DNA of 64,000 nucleotides from Syngnathus acus (GCF_901709675.1 NC_051098.1:8123000-8186999); one strand, 5' to 3'; shown: positions 49,015-62,495, counted from the first letter of the stretch. Notes: generated from the letters alone by a model not told the origin. Numbers and translations: made by a program.

Positions 49015-52000
49015 TTAATAACAATTGAGCCAGCCATAGTTTAACATCACTCTCGTCAATCTATGTCCTGGCAGGTAGTATTCCAGCAGTTTGGCGCCGA
49101 CTGAGAAATAAAGGTACGCTGAGAGAGAGAAAAAACAGTTTCATATAACCTCAAATTGGGTAACATTACATTAACTGACTAACAAAACATCTTTTCATGA
49201 CAACTAGTGTTTCTCACCATAATACTCAAAAACTGCATCAACCTTTGACCCGATGAGAGGAAAGTCAGTAGCAATTAATCGCGGATACCCAGGATCCATT
49301 TGGTTTGAAGCCTCATCATAGCTGTGATAAAGCAGAGAGACAAAATAAACGGTTGCGTCAATGTTCAACCACAAGCACTTTGTGATCATAAGGGATTGGA
49401 CAGAACGGATGAAAGAAAAATGTTGAATGGAAAAATATTTTATATTGTATTTTTGCTTGTGCTAACAGTCCCCCCCCCCCCACTCATGCTTTAAACTTGA
49501 ACTGTATTTGAATACACTTTTTTAAGACATTGTTTAGACCCCCCCCCCCCAATACCTCCCCAAAAATGCGTTTGCATTGTTTTTCATGTGCAAGTCTTTT
49601 GACTGGAATTTGAAATCAAAATCAAAAGTTGTATATCTTATTATTGGATTGTGCACTCACCTCCAATACTCTGTATTCACAAAAAATAATGTTTTTCCAG
49701 TCTCTACCACGTAGACGGCTGCATCCACCTTACTGACAGTGGAAGGCAGGCCCAGGCTGGTTAGCGGTTTTGGATAACCTGGTATTATTGTCTTTGGAAT
49801 GGAATATATGCCCCACACCTGATTACCTGGAGAGAAAGAAGCGCTAGAGATAAAGTTAATTCGCATACAATATGTAACCACAATTTCATGACTTTTACCC
49901 TCAAAGAGAAAAACTGTGTCTTTGTTTTCGGCCTCATATGCAGCGTCAACAGTGTTGATCGGTGGCCATTTTGTGCTCACTTTAGTAAAACGGATTTCTG
50001 GGAATGAGGCACTCTTCCTCCAGTAGTATCTGGGGAGGTATATAAACGTTAAGATGAAGTACTCTGATGCTTTACAAACAGAAGGGGAAAAAAGTTACCC
50101 ATTTTTGAAGAAGTAGAAGTCTCCCCTGATGGATGTGGTGGCATCAAATACCAAATCGGGGTTGCATTGCTCATCACGAGGGTTTGGAAGAGGGTCTTGC
50201 GGGTCTTCTGTTGGATCCTCCGGCTCTGGTTCAGATCGTTGTACGGGTTCGGGGACTTTTGTCGGCTCTTGTGTGCGGCTACCTGGGAGATGGAGAGCAA
50301 TGCAAAACTCCGTCATATAAAACCGGGCCTCCCTGTATTGAACCAAACTCTATATTAAATACAAAATGTGAGGAAGACAATCCAGTTGTGGTGCTACCCT
50401 GTTGCCGTTGTTTCTATTGCATGGATCGATCCACTGGAGAAACCCCAATGCTTTATCAGTGATTATTAATCATAAAATAAGTCACATTTATTTGACTTGA
50501 ACTCACCATAGAGAGCCTGAACCTCTTGCCTATCATCATCTGGCAGCTTGTAGTCGTCTGTGTTGACATACTTATAAGTGGGGAACATCAGCGCACCCCT
50601 GTCTCTGGAATGGTCCAATCCCAAAGCGTGGCCGAACTCATGTGCGGCCACCAGGAACAGATTCACACCTGTACTCAGGAAGGATAACAAGGCAAACAGA
50701 ATTATTATTATCATTATTATAATGACTCGGTGCTGCACTCCGCTTCAATATTCCATGGCGAAGTGCCGGTACCTCTTTGGTCTAGTGTCCATTCTTCATC
50801 ATCATCAAAGTGTGTGTCCCCTCCTTGATTCAGCCCCGGAGAGTTTGCGTGAGCTAAGACTCTACCCGGGCCGTCAAAAGGATTAAAGTCCCCATGAGCT
50901 TCATTAAAATAAACAAAGAGGATTAGAAAAGTACTCGTAAATGTGTGTAGGTGCACCTTCTTCCATCTGGACTTACATCCACCCTTAAAGACGATCACGA
51001 TATCCGCAGTGCCGTCGTCGATCTGCTGGAAGTCTAGTGGGATGACGTCGCTGTAGAGTTGGAAGGCTTTACCGATGATGTCATCCACCTGTTTCTGGCT
51101 CAAATCTGGCGTGTATTGAGTGATCCTGTTCAAATCACATGGAATCATTCATCACAACGCAAAATTCAAAGAAGTCGAGATAGGGATATTTTACAAAGTA
51201 TTTTCGTCCCATATTTACAACGTATGGGATTTTGGCAGACCGTGGTCTGCCAGTCGGGAAATTAACTCATTGAATAAATTATGATTTTAATATATTTTTA
51301 AAAGCACCTCGGCCAGTTGTGGCACAACTACTGTATGTGTGTGATGGTGGTCACATGGATGCATGTGGAAGGGGGTCACCAAGTGCCCAATTCACAGAGG
51401 TCAAATTTACATCACCTCCAAGTGGACTTGCAGTTCCTTATGAATGAAAGTAGGTCCGCTAGTTTCAGTATTCTGGTCAATGAAACCGATTGGAAATTGT
51501 TTTGGTCAAAAACCAAAACACTACACCACTATTCTAATTTGCCACAAACTAGTACTAGTACTAGCCATGCTCTGCTTAGTCTGACTATTAGCGATCATCC
51601 AACTTTACCTGTAAGTTATAAGTTTCTTAGTCCATTTGGGTATCCCAGGGAAGTGTCCATAGCGGCCGATGTCTGACACACCACACCTGGACGTTTTCAT
51701 GGCCTCCACCGTCTCCTTGTTCAAGACCCCCGTCACCTGTTTGCCAATATTCATGTATGATGGACAAATGTCTCATTAACTGTTTTCTGCCCAAACACAA
51801 CAAGATTTCACCAACAAAGTCATTCTAGTAGGATTGGGTCCATCATGGTTTGTACCTCCAAGCCAAAGAACGCCTGCATGGTTTCCAGATCCTCGCTGAA
51901 GTTGCTCCTAATAGAGCTTCTCCTTGTGGAGTTTCTGGTCCCGACATCATTGTAAAACTGAGCGAGATATTTCTAGCGGAAAGCAAGACACATGAAGGTA

Positions 52001-52593
52001 TTAAACATTTTTTTGCCTTTGCTTTTTTGCGAGACATTCCCTGAGAAAGGCCAAATTCAAAAAGGAGATAAGAATAGACAATGAAGTAAGAAGACTCACC
52101 TTCAAAACGAAAAAACGCCAGCTTCACAAATGTTATGTTGTTCTGATGTTTTTACGATGACTACTTTTTGCACTTGTGTGATGTCAAAAAATGAGACATG
52201 GAGTCTAAGGTCCTACATATGACTATTTACAGTGGTTAACTTATTCTTACACTTAAGAATCTAAAATCAAACAGATTATTTGTATGTTTTAATGTTTCTA
52301 AATTTGAAATCAACATTACCCCATAACAAATTGTTCCACTGTATGTAATCCTGTGAAGCAAATCATGAATAGGGATTTTTTTTTTTTTTGTGCAAAGGAC
52401 TCAATTTTTATCAGTCAGTGCTAACCCATCTAGTACTTCCTAGTTTTGTCAGTTTGTCTACATTATTGCAGCTTACCTCAGCAAGGTCGTGATCATCTGG
52501 TGAAATGGTCGGAGCGACGGTCGGTGCTCCATGGCTCACTGCCAAAAAACCCACAACGAGCAACAGCGTCCATAGAACTGATCGCAGAATCAT
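49015..52593 (-). CDS. Matrix metalloproteinase MMP-A, collagenase-like, complete
   Basis: Secreted zinc endopeptidase of the matrixin family. Eleven exons: 52477-52593, 51856-51972, 51609-51736, 50977-51125, 50773-50898, 50507-50668, 50099-50282, 49899-50029, 49661-49826, 49218-49321, 49015-49118; 495 residues, phases consistent. Order: signal peptide ([16 protein letters not shown]), propeptide, cysteine switch SRCGVSD, catalytic domain with [11 protein letters not shown] and HFDDDEEW, zinc site [11 protein letters not shown] with Met-turn ALMFP, a Pro/Glu-rich hinge of about 37 residues, then four hemopexin blades from [12 protein letters not shown] to the terminal GWLNCY. The switch differs from the canonical PRCGVPD at both prolines. 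It lies in tandem with MMP-B on the same strand. Blades such as [12 protein letters not shown] recall collagenase 3, but I cannot fix the orthologue. Confidence 0.93.
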
Positions 52594-53513
52594 AGTTCTC
52601 CTCTTTCTCCTCTTCTTTCCTCAAAGAGTACTCAGTGTCCTATGTCGTGTTCATGTCAATTATATTAAGACAAACCCACAGTGTCAGGGCTTCCCCTGAT
52701 TGCTCAATAATGGAAAATCAATTTTCACTGATCACGATAGCTGTGCAGGGAAACACGATGTACTACATCGCATCTGTTAAATCAAATAAGAAAATGAACA
52801 TATTGTGGAATCTTGTTGTGAGTGCCACAAAACAAGAACACTGCAATTTTTGTTGTTGTTGTTGACAGAGATGGTTTGTACTTTACCATAACCTTTGGTA
52901 AATAAAAAACATAGTCCAGCTGCTTTGGTAAATAGAAGTCCAGTACTGTATTGCACTATTTGGACTCTTGAAATCTGGGGATTGGATTTTGGAGAAGTGA
53001 GTGCGTATTATATTTGACAGAGCTTTTAGATGGTAGGACTATAAATCCAAACTATAGTATGAAGTTGCAGCTATAAAAGTGTCTGCTTAAAGCACTGTGA
53101 ATTCTCCCCATTGTCCCTCATGCGCAGCCATTTTCTTGGATTGAGCCAAGACGATTTTAGTGCCAAAGCTCCGGCAACGATTTGGAAACGCTCCACCGTG
53201 TTTCAGCATTTTGGGGCGCCGCGAAAGAACATACCACAAGACATGCCAACAAAGTCAGCGTGACTTGCAACACTGCTTGCTTCAGGTTGTAATTAAGACC
53301 CAACTATACACGCTCTTGCTTTAGAACATTTCTGCCATGTCATCCTCGTAAGGCTCAAGAGAGCCGTCCATAGTGCTCATTACCATACCAGCTAAATATG
53401 TTCAGCCATGTGCCTCAGATGTGGGGCAGTTTAAAAGATCAAATCGAAAATCTGATCTGATAGCCATCTGATTGAAGAATGTTAGTCCCCAGACACATTC
53501 TAGGGCTTAAATT
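52594..53513. other. Spacer between MMP-A and MMP-B
   Basis: MMP-A promoter side. An AT-rich TTAATATAATTG (minus strand, near 52657) could serve as a TATA-like element about 70 bp upstream of the start codon. No further gene seen. Confidence 0.4.
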
Positions 53514-53519
53514 TTTATT
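53514..53519 (-). promoter_or_regulatory. Candidate poly(A) signal of MMP-B
   Basis: AATAAA on the minus strand, about 70 bp downstream of the MMP-B stop codon. Confidence 0.55.
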
Positions 53520-53588
53520 TTTACTAAGTACAACTTGCAACAGTGTGTTTCTCATGTGATGCGTCAAATCCCAGGTGATTGCTGAGCA

Positions 53589-56500
53589 TCAACAACCAAG
53601 CCAGGAATTCGCCCTCTCCATTCCAGCAACACGCTTGTTGGCGTAGTCGTACTTATAGACTTGTGGTCCAACAAAGAAGTAGATGAACCCTGAGATAAAA
53701 AAAACAAAAAACACGCATATCTTTAGGATCACAAAATTACTTCTTTTTTTTACAGTGATAGGTGTGACCCAATGCATTTTTGTCTTTCTTATAAATGTTT
53801 GATTTTTCAAACATATCACTAGGTAATTTTTAGTGTTTAAATAATAAATAAAAAGTGTATAAATAAAAATGAGAGGGTTCCAAATCCTGCCAACTGTCTT
53901 TTAAGTGGCACAGCCCCTAGTTTGTCATTCAAACAGCCGAGTGAAGTGCAAAGGTACAAAGTTTGATGGTTGGACTAAAGTTGCATCAAAGGAGTTAATG
54001 TTTTATTATTGTGTGTGACAACAACTAAAGTGGCTTACCTTCTTTGTGAAAGGCTGCATTTATTGTTGATAAATCCGGGAAAGTAAGTCCAGGAAAGTCC
54101 TCGCTGATGTACTTGGGGTAACCAAAGTCCATGACTTTTCTGTTTTCATTGAAGCTGCAACAATAATTGAGGAAAAGAACTTATGACTCCTAAAAGCTAG
54201 CACAGACGTTGCCTGAGCAACATTTTCCGTCGATATATTATACGGAAAATGTTTGAATTGACTTCCCCTTTAAACAATCATCTAAAACAACCTAGAATTC
54301 ACTTCTTTTTTTTACCTCCAATAAATGTCATGCATGAAGAAGAGGGTGCGTCCTGTTTTGGCGATGTGCACAGCGGCATCAACATCCTGCACCCAGGCAG
54401 GAAAGCCAAAGTGGCACAGAGCTCTGGGCTTTCCTTTCACGACGGAGCCTTTCACCGTCCAGAACATTGATTCTTTCACAACATACGGGATGAAATTTGT
54501 AACATATACAATGAAAACTTTTCCGACTACAATATAATAAAAGTGATTTACCACGAATGAGGTAAGCAGTCGACCTGCGTGGCACCCAGAAAGCAGCATC
54601 AATGCTGGTTTCTATCTTGGGCATGAAGTTGGTGATCGGACCTTCTTTGATATCGTGCGCCTGATTGTGTTTGATCCAAAGATATCTGGATGGGAACAAT
54701 GTGCTCGGTTTAAGGTTGATCGTAAAAAGTGAGCGACAAAAATGGTCACTGCACCTGTCTTTGAAAAAGATGGTGGCATCCCCGAGTGTGGAGACGGCAT
54801 CGAATGTCACATCCCGAGCACATCTGTTTTGTATCAGTCGAGGGAATAGTCTTGAAAAGTGATCTGGGTGATCTTGGGGTGGACCTGACATGCACACGAG
54901 GAGACGTTTTAGAACCAGGTTTGAGGATTATAAATGTTGATAAGACTGATGGATGAATTTACGGTAAAGTGCGTTGATATTGGTGACATCCTCTCTGGAT
55001 AGGAGGTTGGGCCCTGAGTGAGAGACCTTGTAGTTGGGGTGCATTAGTGATGCTGGGTTCCTTGAGTGTTTTAGACCCAACACGTGGCCCAATTCATGTG
55101 CGGCCACCACAAAAAAATTCAAACCTACACAGACAAGAACAACATGGAAGAGATTGTTGTGTTTTAAGATGAAACTGGTCCCTGGCTTTTTAGGATTGAA
55201 TGAGAAGAACCAACCAGATGTTCCTGTTGCTGCCCAAAGTTCATCATCGTCAAAGTGAATTTCTCCTGCAACATCCAGTCTTGGACCAAAAGTATGCGCC
55301 AACGAGCCACTGGGTCCATCGAATGGATATGAATCACCATGTTCTACATAATGTAAACCAGAACAAAGATATTCAACATATAGTACAGTTCCAAGACTGG
55401 TGCCGCAAATCCAAACGAAAAGTTTCCCCTTTGAGGTAACCTTTCATTTGAAGAGACAATGACTGTTTTTGTTTTGTCTTGTTGATAAAGCAGTCAGTGA
55501 ATAACAAAAGTGTAATTCATGTTTGAATTCTCAAACCAAACCCACCCTGAGTGACAAACTCCACCGTGATGTCAGTGTTACGGTTTTGCGAGCAGACAAA
55601 TGTCAGACCGCTGGCTCGGGCCCAAACGCTGAAAGCAGATTTGAGCAGGGAGTCGACGGTGCTTCGAGGCATGTCTCGGGTGTACCTGCCAATGCTGAAA
55701 CATGACAAACTCTTAATTGAGTCACCATCAGAATGTGGTCCCATCACAAACAGTTCTGTGGAGTTCAACCGGTTTTAAAGATTTCAGTTGTGCACAATCC
55801 ATCGAGCTTGTCTTCAAGAGGGTCACATCTGAAATCTATCCCTGCCTACAGCCTGGACTGGTCGCCAGACGCAGGAGATAAACATTCATACCTGTATGGA
55901 CAATTTAGGACCACAATAAAACTGCAGGTATGTAATGAATGCTCTCATGCAGATTATAAAATTCAGGTTTTGTGTTTAAGTTTTTAAAACGGATGCTTTG
56001 AAATTGACTTGGACTCTGTATGTGGTTGGTGCCACTGAACTGAAAAGTTTTTCGGATCTTATTACATATAAAATATTTGTATTGCATATTACGGCCTCCA
56101 AAGCGATTATTATATTTCAACACCCTAAAAACAATATGCGGAGCTTTTACTGTAAAGTGACTGTTTATTACAGGACTGTCATATCATAACGTATGGGTGG
56201 TATCAAGGCATTTACTCAATAAAATGTGGAATTATTTTTCTATTTTACCTGTACGTTATGACCTTCTTGTTCCATCGTGCACCTTGGATGTGACTGCTAT
56301 ACTCAGCAGAATCTGGAACACCGCATCGAGGCTTCCTCATTACCCGTAGTGTGTCCCGATCTAGCCTTCCTGTTACGTTGAGCCCGAAGAACGTCTGCAT
56401 GTCTTTCAACTTGGATGCAAAGGATAGGCCGCTCTGCTTCCAGCTTCCTGCAGGTTCCTCTCGCAGATCGTAGTAGTGCTTAAGGTATTCCTACAGTACA

Positions 56501-58200
56501 TCAAAGCATATTTTCACTCACAGCATCCATCTGATGTCATGTACACTCAAAGATGTTTCATTAGGCATACCTGAACAGCTCTAGAAAAGAAATCTGGGTT
56601 TGCAACAATAAAAATAGTAATAATAATAATCAAACACGGTCCAATTACCCAAGTCACATGCTCAGCTGACAACATCATCCACTAGGGGAGATCTTGCAGT
56701 TTAAACAAACTTTGAGCATGCCAATGTCATGAAAGGACCTAACGAGTCTACTGTATTTCTGCTTCTGCAATGTCAAGCATATGTATGTCAACTTCAAATG
56801 TGCAGATTTAAATGGAAATGATGATTAGCCAGGAAATGGCTACATTCTAGCTCGCAAAGGAGCTCAAAAGTGCAAACGCCCCTTCTTCATGGGCAAAAAT
56901 AGACAAAAGACAGAAAACTCCATGCAGGCAGGTAAATCAAACCTTGCGCTTTACTTGGCTCGACACAAAAACAGGACCCTTAGTGGGTGTGAGGTGACCA
57001 AGGGTGGCAATAAATCATACAGACACAAAACAAAGAGTTCCACAACTACCGTATTTCGGGACTATGAGTCGCTCCGGAGTATAAGTCGCACCAGCCATAA
57101 AATGCATAATAAAGAAGAAAAAAACATATGTATGTCGCATTTTTGGGGGAAATTTATTTGACGAAATCCAACACCAAGTACAGACATGAATAGGCAACAA
57201 CAGGTTGAACGATACGGTATGCTAACGTTACATAAACACATAAATGAGGAACTGAGAACGTGTCTGACGTAACATATTAAGAGTTATTCAAATACCTATA
57301 ACATAAATAACAAGTTTATCGAACCAGCCGTGTCACTCCAAATCATTAAATCCAACGACATCTTCGTCCTCCCCGTCACTTATGAACAACTCCGCTAACC
57401 CCGGAAGTATAAGATGCAGCCTTCCTCTTCTACATGGCTTACGTCAGACTCATTGTCAGTTGCAGTTCCAATTATTCTACAGGCCTAGAGTGCCCTCGTG
57501 CAGCTTAGTGTGAAAAATAACGTGGCATTATATAATGTATTAATAATTTCCCACATACTAAGTCCTAACTATGAAAAACACTGCGACATACAGTCCGGAA
57601 AATACGGTAAGTGACTCACTCAGGAAACTAAGCTAAAAAATTTATAACTATATATTGTCTTAATGGTCTGTCAAATTACTTCTAGACGTGAAGTGAATTG
57701 AGTATGCTGCCTCAACGTGGCGCTTGATCATTTTTGCACCCAAGTCAAAGTACAAAATTAGCCAAAAGATGGCTCGTATCTGGAAAAAGTTTGGTCGCAT
57801 CTCAACGCATCGCTGTTTAAATGACATCACCACATTCAGACATACAGGCAATCATGAGTTTTAACAAATTTTCTCTTCGGGCACCATTGCATGAAAAGTA
57901 AATGAATAAGAAATGTGCTTAAGTATGGGAAAAAAATAATTTAGAGAGAACAGTATTTACGTACCTCTTATATTTCACAAAAACAATGGTTTTGTTATTG
58001 CCAAAAGCAAAATTGTAGGGTAAATTTCATACAGTCCTGTCAAGTGCATCTTAACTCCAACTTACTGTGGCCGTTTTCAAGTCAGCTTGTTCAGTAGGGG
58101 AAAGAGAGGTGGCTTCCTGCGGCATGGCCGTGGGTGCCGCCAAACCCGGGGCGGCTATGAATGAGAGCAAGACCCAGATGGAGAGCACCATGACGTTCAT
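53589..58200 (-). CDS. Matrix metalloproteinase MMP-B, complete
   Basis: Secreted matrixin. Ten exons: 58066-58200, 56249-56490, 55546-55694, 55215-55343, 54963-55124, 54755-54884, 54552-54685, 54316-54472, 54039-54154, 53589-53689; 484 residues, phases consistent. The start ATG at 58198-58200 opens a signal peptide ([18 protein letters not shown]). Exon 2 holds the whole propeptide end with canonical PRCGVPD. The catalytic domain has [18 protein letters not shown], the zinc site [12 protein letters not shown] and Met-turn SLMHP. The hinge is short (about 18 residues, [14 protein letters not shown]); hemopexin blades run from [12 protein letters not shown] to the terminal Cys of NSWLGC. The exon 8 acceptor (TGTGAAAG|AATCAATG) has a poor pyrimidine tract but gives the expected blade spacing. 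Intron 1 carries a MITE. Stromelysin- or collagenase-like; orthology not decided. Its 5' half is repeated at 1-2918. Confidence 0.94.
57049..57607. mobile_element. MITE in intron 1 of MMP-B
   Basis: The same element, with the same TA flanks, as 1870-2428 in the partial copy; ends CCGTATTTCGGGACTATGAG and CCGGAAAATACGG. Non-coding. Confidence 0.75.
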
Positions 58201-58236
58201 TTGAGCACACAGAGATGCCACTTGTGCTTAATGAGG

Positions 58237-58244
58237 CTTTTAAA
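58237..58244 (-). promoter_or_regulatory. TATA-like box of MMP-B
   Basis: TTTAAAAG on the minus strand, about 37-44 bp upstream of the start codon, implying a very short 5' UTR if used. Confidence 0.45.
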
Positions 58245-61200
58245 CTCTTCTACGACTCGACCAGCCTCAGATCTTACTTGCAACAAGGGAGGAGTTGGTG
58301 AGGCAAGAAGCCAAGGAGAACAAAGCCACAACATTTGAACTATATCGATATTGCAGTAAATCATGTCATTTTCTATTATGATATGGCCAGCAATAAACGT
58401 GCGTTAAATGTAAATGATTCAAGATATCTGATGTAAATACTGACCTTAAATATATTGTGACTCACAGTATTTACAATTTATCTGAACCAGCAATAAAATA
58501 TTACATATTTACCGCATTCTATTTGGGTCATTTCAATAATTACATGTCGAACTAATTGTGACAACAGCCCACTAAATATTTCAAAATTCCCAAAACACAC
58601 GTGGCTCATTGAAGATTTCATGTTCTCCATATTTCTTGTCTAAATGTGCCCTGCAATTGGCTGCCTGCCGCACCCTGGTTTACGCAAGCTTTAGTCTTGC
58701 CTAAAATTAGCAGACACAAGCGAGTCAAGTTAATTTCTGTGGTACCATTCATCCACAAGGCAAATCCTCAGTAGATTTAAATCAAAACAAAATAATCAAA
58801 TAAAATAACAGTATTTTATTAACATCAAGGTGCACTTAGACACCAACCCAGATCAATAAATGAGCTTCTCCCAAAATAATCCCGTCATGTGCCTGGTCTG
58901 AACCTTATCTCACCAGATAGAGAGAGGGATGCCACTTTTTTTTTTTTTCTGCAGGCAGACTTGGGCGGTTCCATCATAACTTGAGTCCACAATTAAGGTT
59001 GATGGGCTATTGTGGGCATTTCTAGGACCATTAACATTCTTCTGCAGGGCAATTTGAGCCCCACATTCCTTTAAAAGGAATTTCTGTCATTCTGGTTTCA
59101 TGGTTGGAGCGCAGAAGCTCCAGTAAAGTCATGTTAAGCCTAAAAGTGGAATAAAAATAAAACCCACCCTTTCTAAACATAACCAAAGACTGCCACCGCT
59201 GTATGAAACGAGAAGAAGTCACTGGTAATTTTGTTGCATATTCTTTAAAAAAGAAAAAAAGAATATTTCATTTGAATTGATGTCACATATTCCAGTCTTT
59301 TGACAACATTAGCAGCTGCATACAAGCAGTGGTTAAACGCAAGTGCCTCCAACTACATCATCAATTTGACTTGTCAAAAAATAGGCTGTCATAGTTGGAT
59401 GTATTATGAAATGTTTTGTACTCATTTATGACTTTTTTCACACACAGAATGTGTTCATTGTGTCATGATGGACTTACAGGATGGCTAAAATGATAACATA
59501 TTAAAAAAAATACTTGTTAACAGCTTTAATATGTGGCTTAGGGTGTGTTGCAAATTGGTTTTTTTTTCTTTCCAAATTAATTCTGACAAATTGTCTCAGA
59601 GGTATTATTTTAACAACATATTATGTCTGTTGGAACAGTTACAGGACTACTGTCATAAAATATCTATTTCAAAACCAGACAACAATGTTTTTCCCTTCAA
59701 AGTCCCTGGAGTCCAAAACACTTTGGGATTTTTCTCTTGCACACTTGGAAGACATTTTTGGAGATTCTCTGCAGCTTTGTCGTCCCGTTCGAACTGGTAC
59801 AGAGGATAGATATGAGATTACAATGAAGTGCAACATTTGTAGCCTGTAATATTTTAACAATGTACATTGAAACCTTTCTGACAAAAGTCTACCACATGTT
59901 CTTGTGGTTGTTCTTGTTGTTTTTTCACAGTGGTGTGTAACTGCACTGCATCATACCGAGAGTCGTTACTGATATTTTCCTCCTCTCATGGAGCAATATC
60001 AGACAACTAAAAGTTTTCTTCAAGTCATTGCTGTCATTGTTAGTGGATTGTGTTAAGTGGTTGCTATTTAAGATTAATTGCATTCAAGTTAAAGAAAAAA
60101 AATCAAATTCCCAATTTTATCTGTTTTGTCTGAGTACAATGCATTTTGCTGTTGTGGTTGAGGTCTTTCACACAATATGATGCTGTGCTGTGGTATTAGT
60201 GATAAATAATCAACTCAGAGATGAAAAGCGCAGATTTATGGTTTAATTATATTTTTTATGACTGAATCTGTGTGGCAGTTATGTCAATACTACAATATAA
60301 ATGATGGATGTTCTTTCCTTAGGAGCTAAGATAGGACCAGAGGACTGCAGTCACCTTTAAATATTTGCTGCCCTCTTGTGTTTTTTTTCAATTGGCTGGT
60401 GGATATTGTTCTGCGGGCCATTATGGCCATGATTTAATGTTTTTTTTGTCTCTTAAAAGAATACCCGCTAAAAAAAAAATATATACTGAGCCATTTGTTG
60501 TTGTTGATTTGAGAATCCAGCAAAACAAAAGCATGCTAAATATTGGAAGCACAAAATAAAGTGTTTTTGTGTACTTGAATCTTCTGTGGAAACTAGCTTC
60601 TGTTCAATAACTCTGCCGAAATCCTCATTTCATTGACTGTAATTACACAGTTTACAAGCAGCATGACGAGCATCTGTCTTACAGCATTGTTTTCTGACAC
60701 AGCAGTGATACAATTACTCCCTCACACTACATACTTGGGTGTTTTCAGAAAGGGGTTATGGGAAACTGCGTTACTTATGTAGAGCAACACCGCTGTCGAA
60801 AAAGCTGTGGTAAGTGGAAATGTGAGGACCTCGGCACATTTTGGCCGCGGGGATGGAGCGAATAAAAAGTTCCAAGATATGCAGACAAGATGTGATGCAC
60901 TATAAAAACAAAGCTCTGCAGACCTCAGCAACCAGTAACCGACAAACAAACTTGTAACATTGTTTATTCTCTTGTCATCGTGTCATCATCACTTGAAGAC
61001 ATATATGGACACAGTCATAGAATTTGAAAATGCACATCAGCAGCTTTAAAATGAGATGTGTTGAAAATTGATATAGTTTGACATTTATTTGGGTGAACTT
61101 TGACCTCGACCAATTTTGAAGATGGAGATGTTTTTTTTTCTTGAGGCGTTCTTTGACTTTCCTACATGGTGAACATTTTAATGCTTGCTATGTTAATAAT

Positions 61201-62365
61201 GTAACGGTTAGGTACCCTCAGGTCTGCAGTCATGTTGTAAAAGAATGTGCAAAAACACTGTAGGGCAGGAATGTCATCCAGGATTGCAGAAAAGAGGTCA
61301 CACGTACGCACACAAACACACAGACACGTATACAAACTCACACAGCATGTGTGCATTTGTCAGGGACCATTTTAAAATACCATCCAAATTCCCCCTGACG
61401 GCCAACTTCCCCTCAATGAGTCACATGGTCCACACCGTCCTCAGCAAGCAGCGATATTGCTCCAAAACATAAAACCAAAGTGTGGAGACAGCATTTGGTA
61501 ATGACATGGAGAGGATAATAGCATCCTGTGTCAAATGTGATATTTTGAGTCCAACTTCTCGCCAAAACCCAGTCCAGATAAGTTTCGCACGAGTGAAGAC
61601 AGTTTTGAACTGAAAACGCCATTATGGAGCTTTCAAATAGAACCATTAGTTTCTGGAAATCTGTTTTTATTTTGACGTATATCTTAAAAAAACGGCAACC
61701 AGTGAACGTAGTGAACATGCCTCTCTTGGTATGCTCAAGTCAGGTCGCAACCAAAATAAAACATCATTTGTACTTAGAACACCAAATAATAGACTTGGAC
61801 CCAACTTTATTATCATTGGCATCATTGAATAATCACTAACAAAACTATAAACCTTTAGCCATTTAATAAAAAGTCATACCAGTAACAAAATGTATAAGTA
61901 GCAGAAGATGGAGTCCATTGAAGTGCATTTTATACCGTTATTAAGTCTCATAACAGCTCCCCAGGGCCATTAATAGTGAGGCAACATAAGTCTCACAGCA
62001 TATGCATAGTTTATGATGTAATGTCACAAATTAATGAGCATGAGAGCAGAGTTTCTTTAAAAAGTGCCGCATCGGCAACTCTATCCCTTTTCTTTTACAC
62101 GAGTCCTCATTTGCGTAGTTTAGCACAGCAGTCGAGGTGTGGGATTCAAAGTGATGATCCACACATATTATTCCTTTTGTGACATCACTTCTGGCTCAAC
62201 TGCAGCTGTCTGATTGCCTAATAAACTAATCACCGAGTCATTCCCATCGGTAAATCTTTTCTTGTTAACTAAAGAAAACAGATCTGTTTATTTTTATCTC
62301 ATGTGTCCCACCATTAAATGCAACATCAGCATGTTTTTGCCACATTGACATTTGGGTACACTGAT
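58245..62365. other. Intergenic region between divergent MMP-B and MMP-C
   Basis: About 4.1 kb without a supported exon. Homopolymer runs and AT-rich tracts; short ORFs (for example near 59514-59849) show no domain. It would hold the distal promoters of both MMP genes. Confidence 0.5.
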
Positions 62366-62495
62366 TGAGTCAGACCGGCGCATTTCAGAAACAGGCGCTC
62401 AGACAAACATGTTAGGAGGAAGTGGCGAGGTGCTTTTACATGAATCACTTGGATCCTTTAAGGGAAAAAAAAGAGGAGGTCAAGCATTATAAATA
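62366..62495 (+). promoter_or_regulatory. MMP-C promoter: AP-1, ETS/PEA3 and TATA
   Basis: TGAGTCA (perfect AP-1/TRE) at 62366-62372, GAGGAAGTG (ETS/PEA3 core) at 62416-62424 and TATAAATA at 62488-62495, about 44 bp before the MMP-C start codon. This order is the classical inducible arrangement of collagenase and stromelysin promoters. Seen as motifs only; activity is inferred. Confidence 0.7.
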
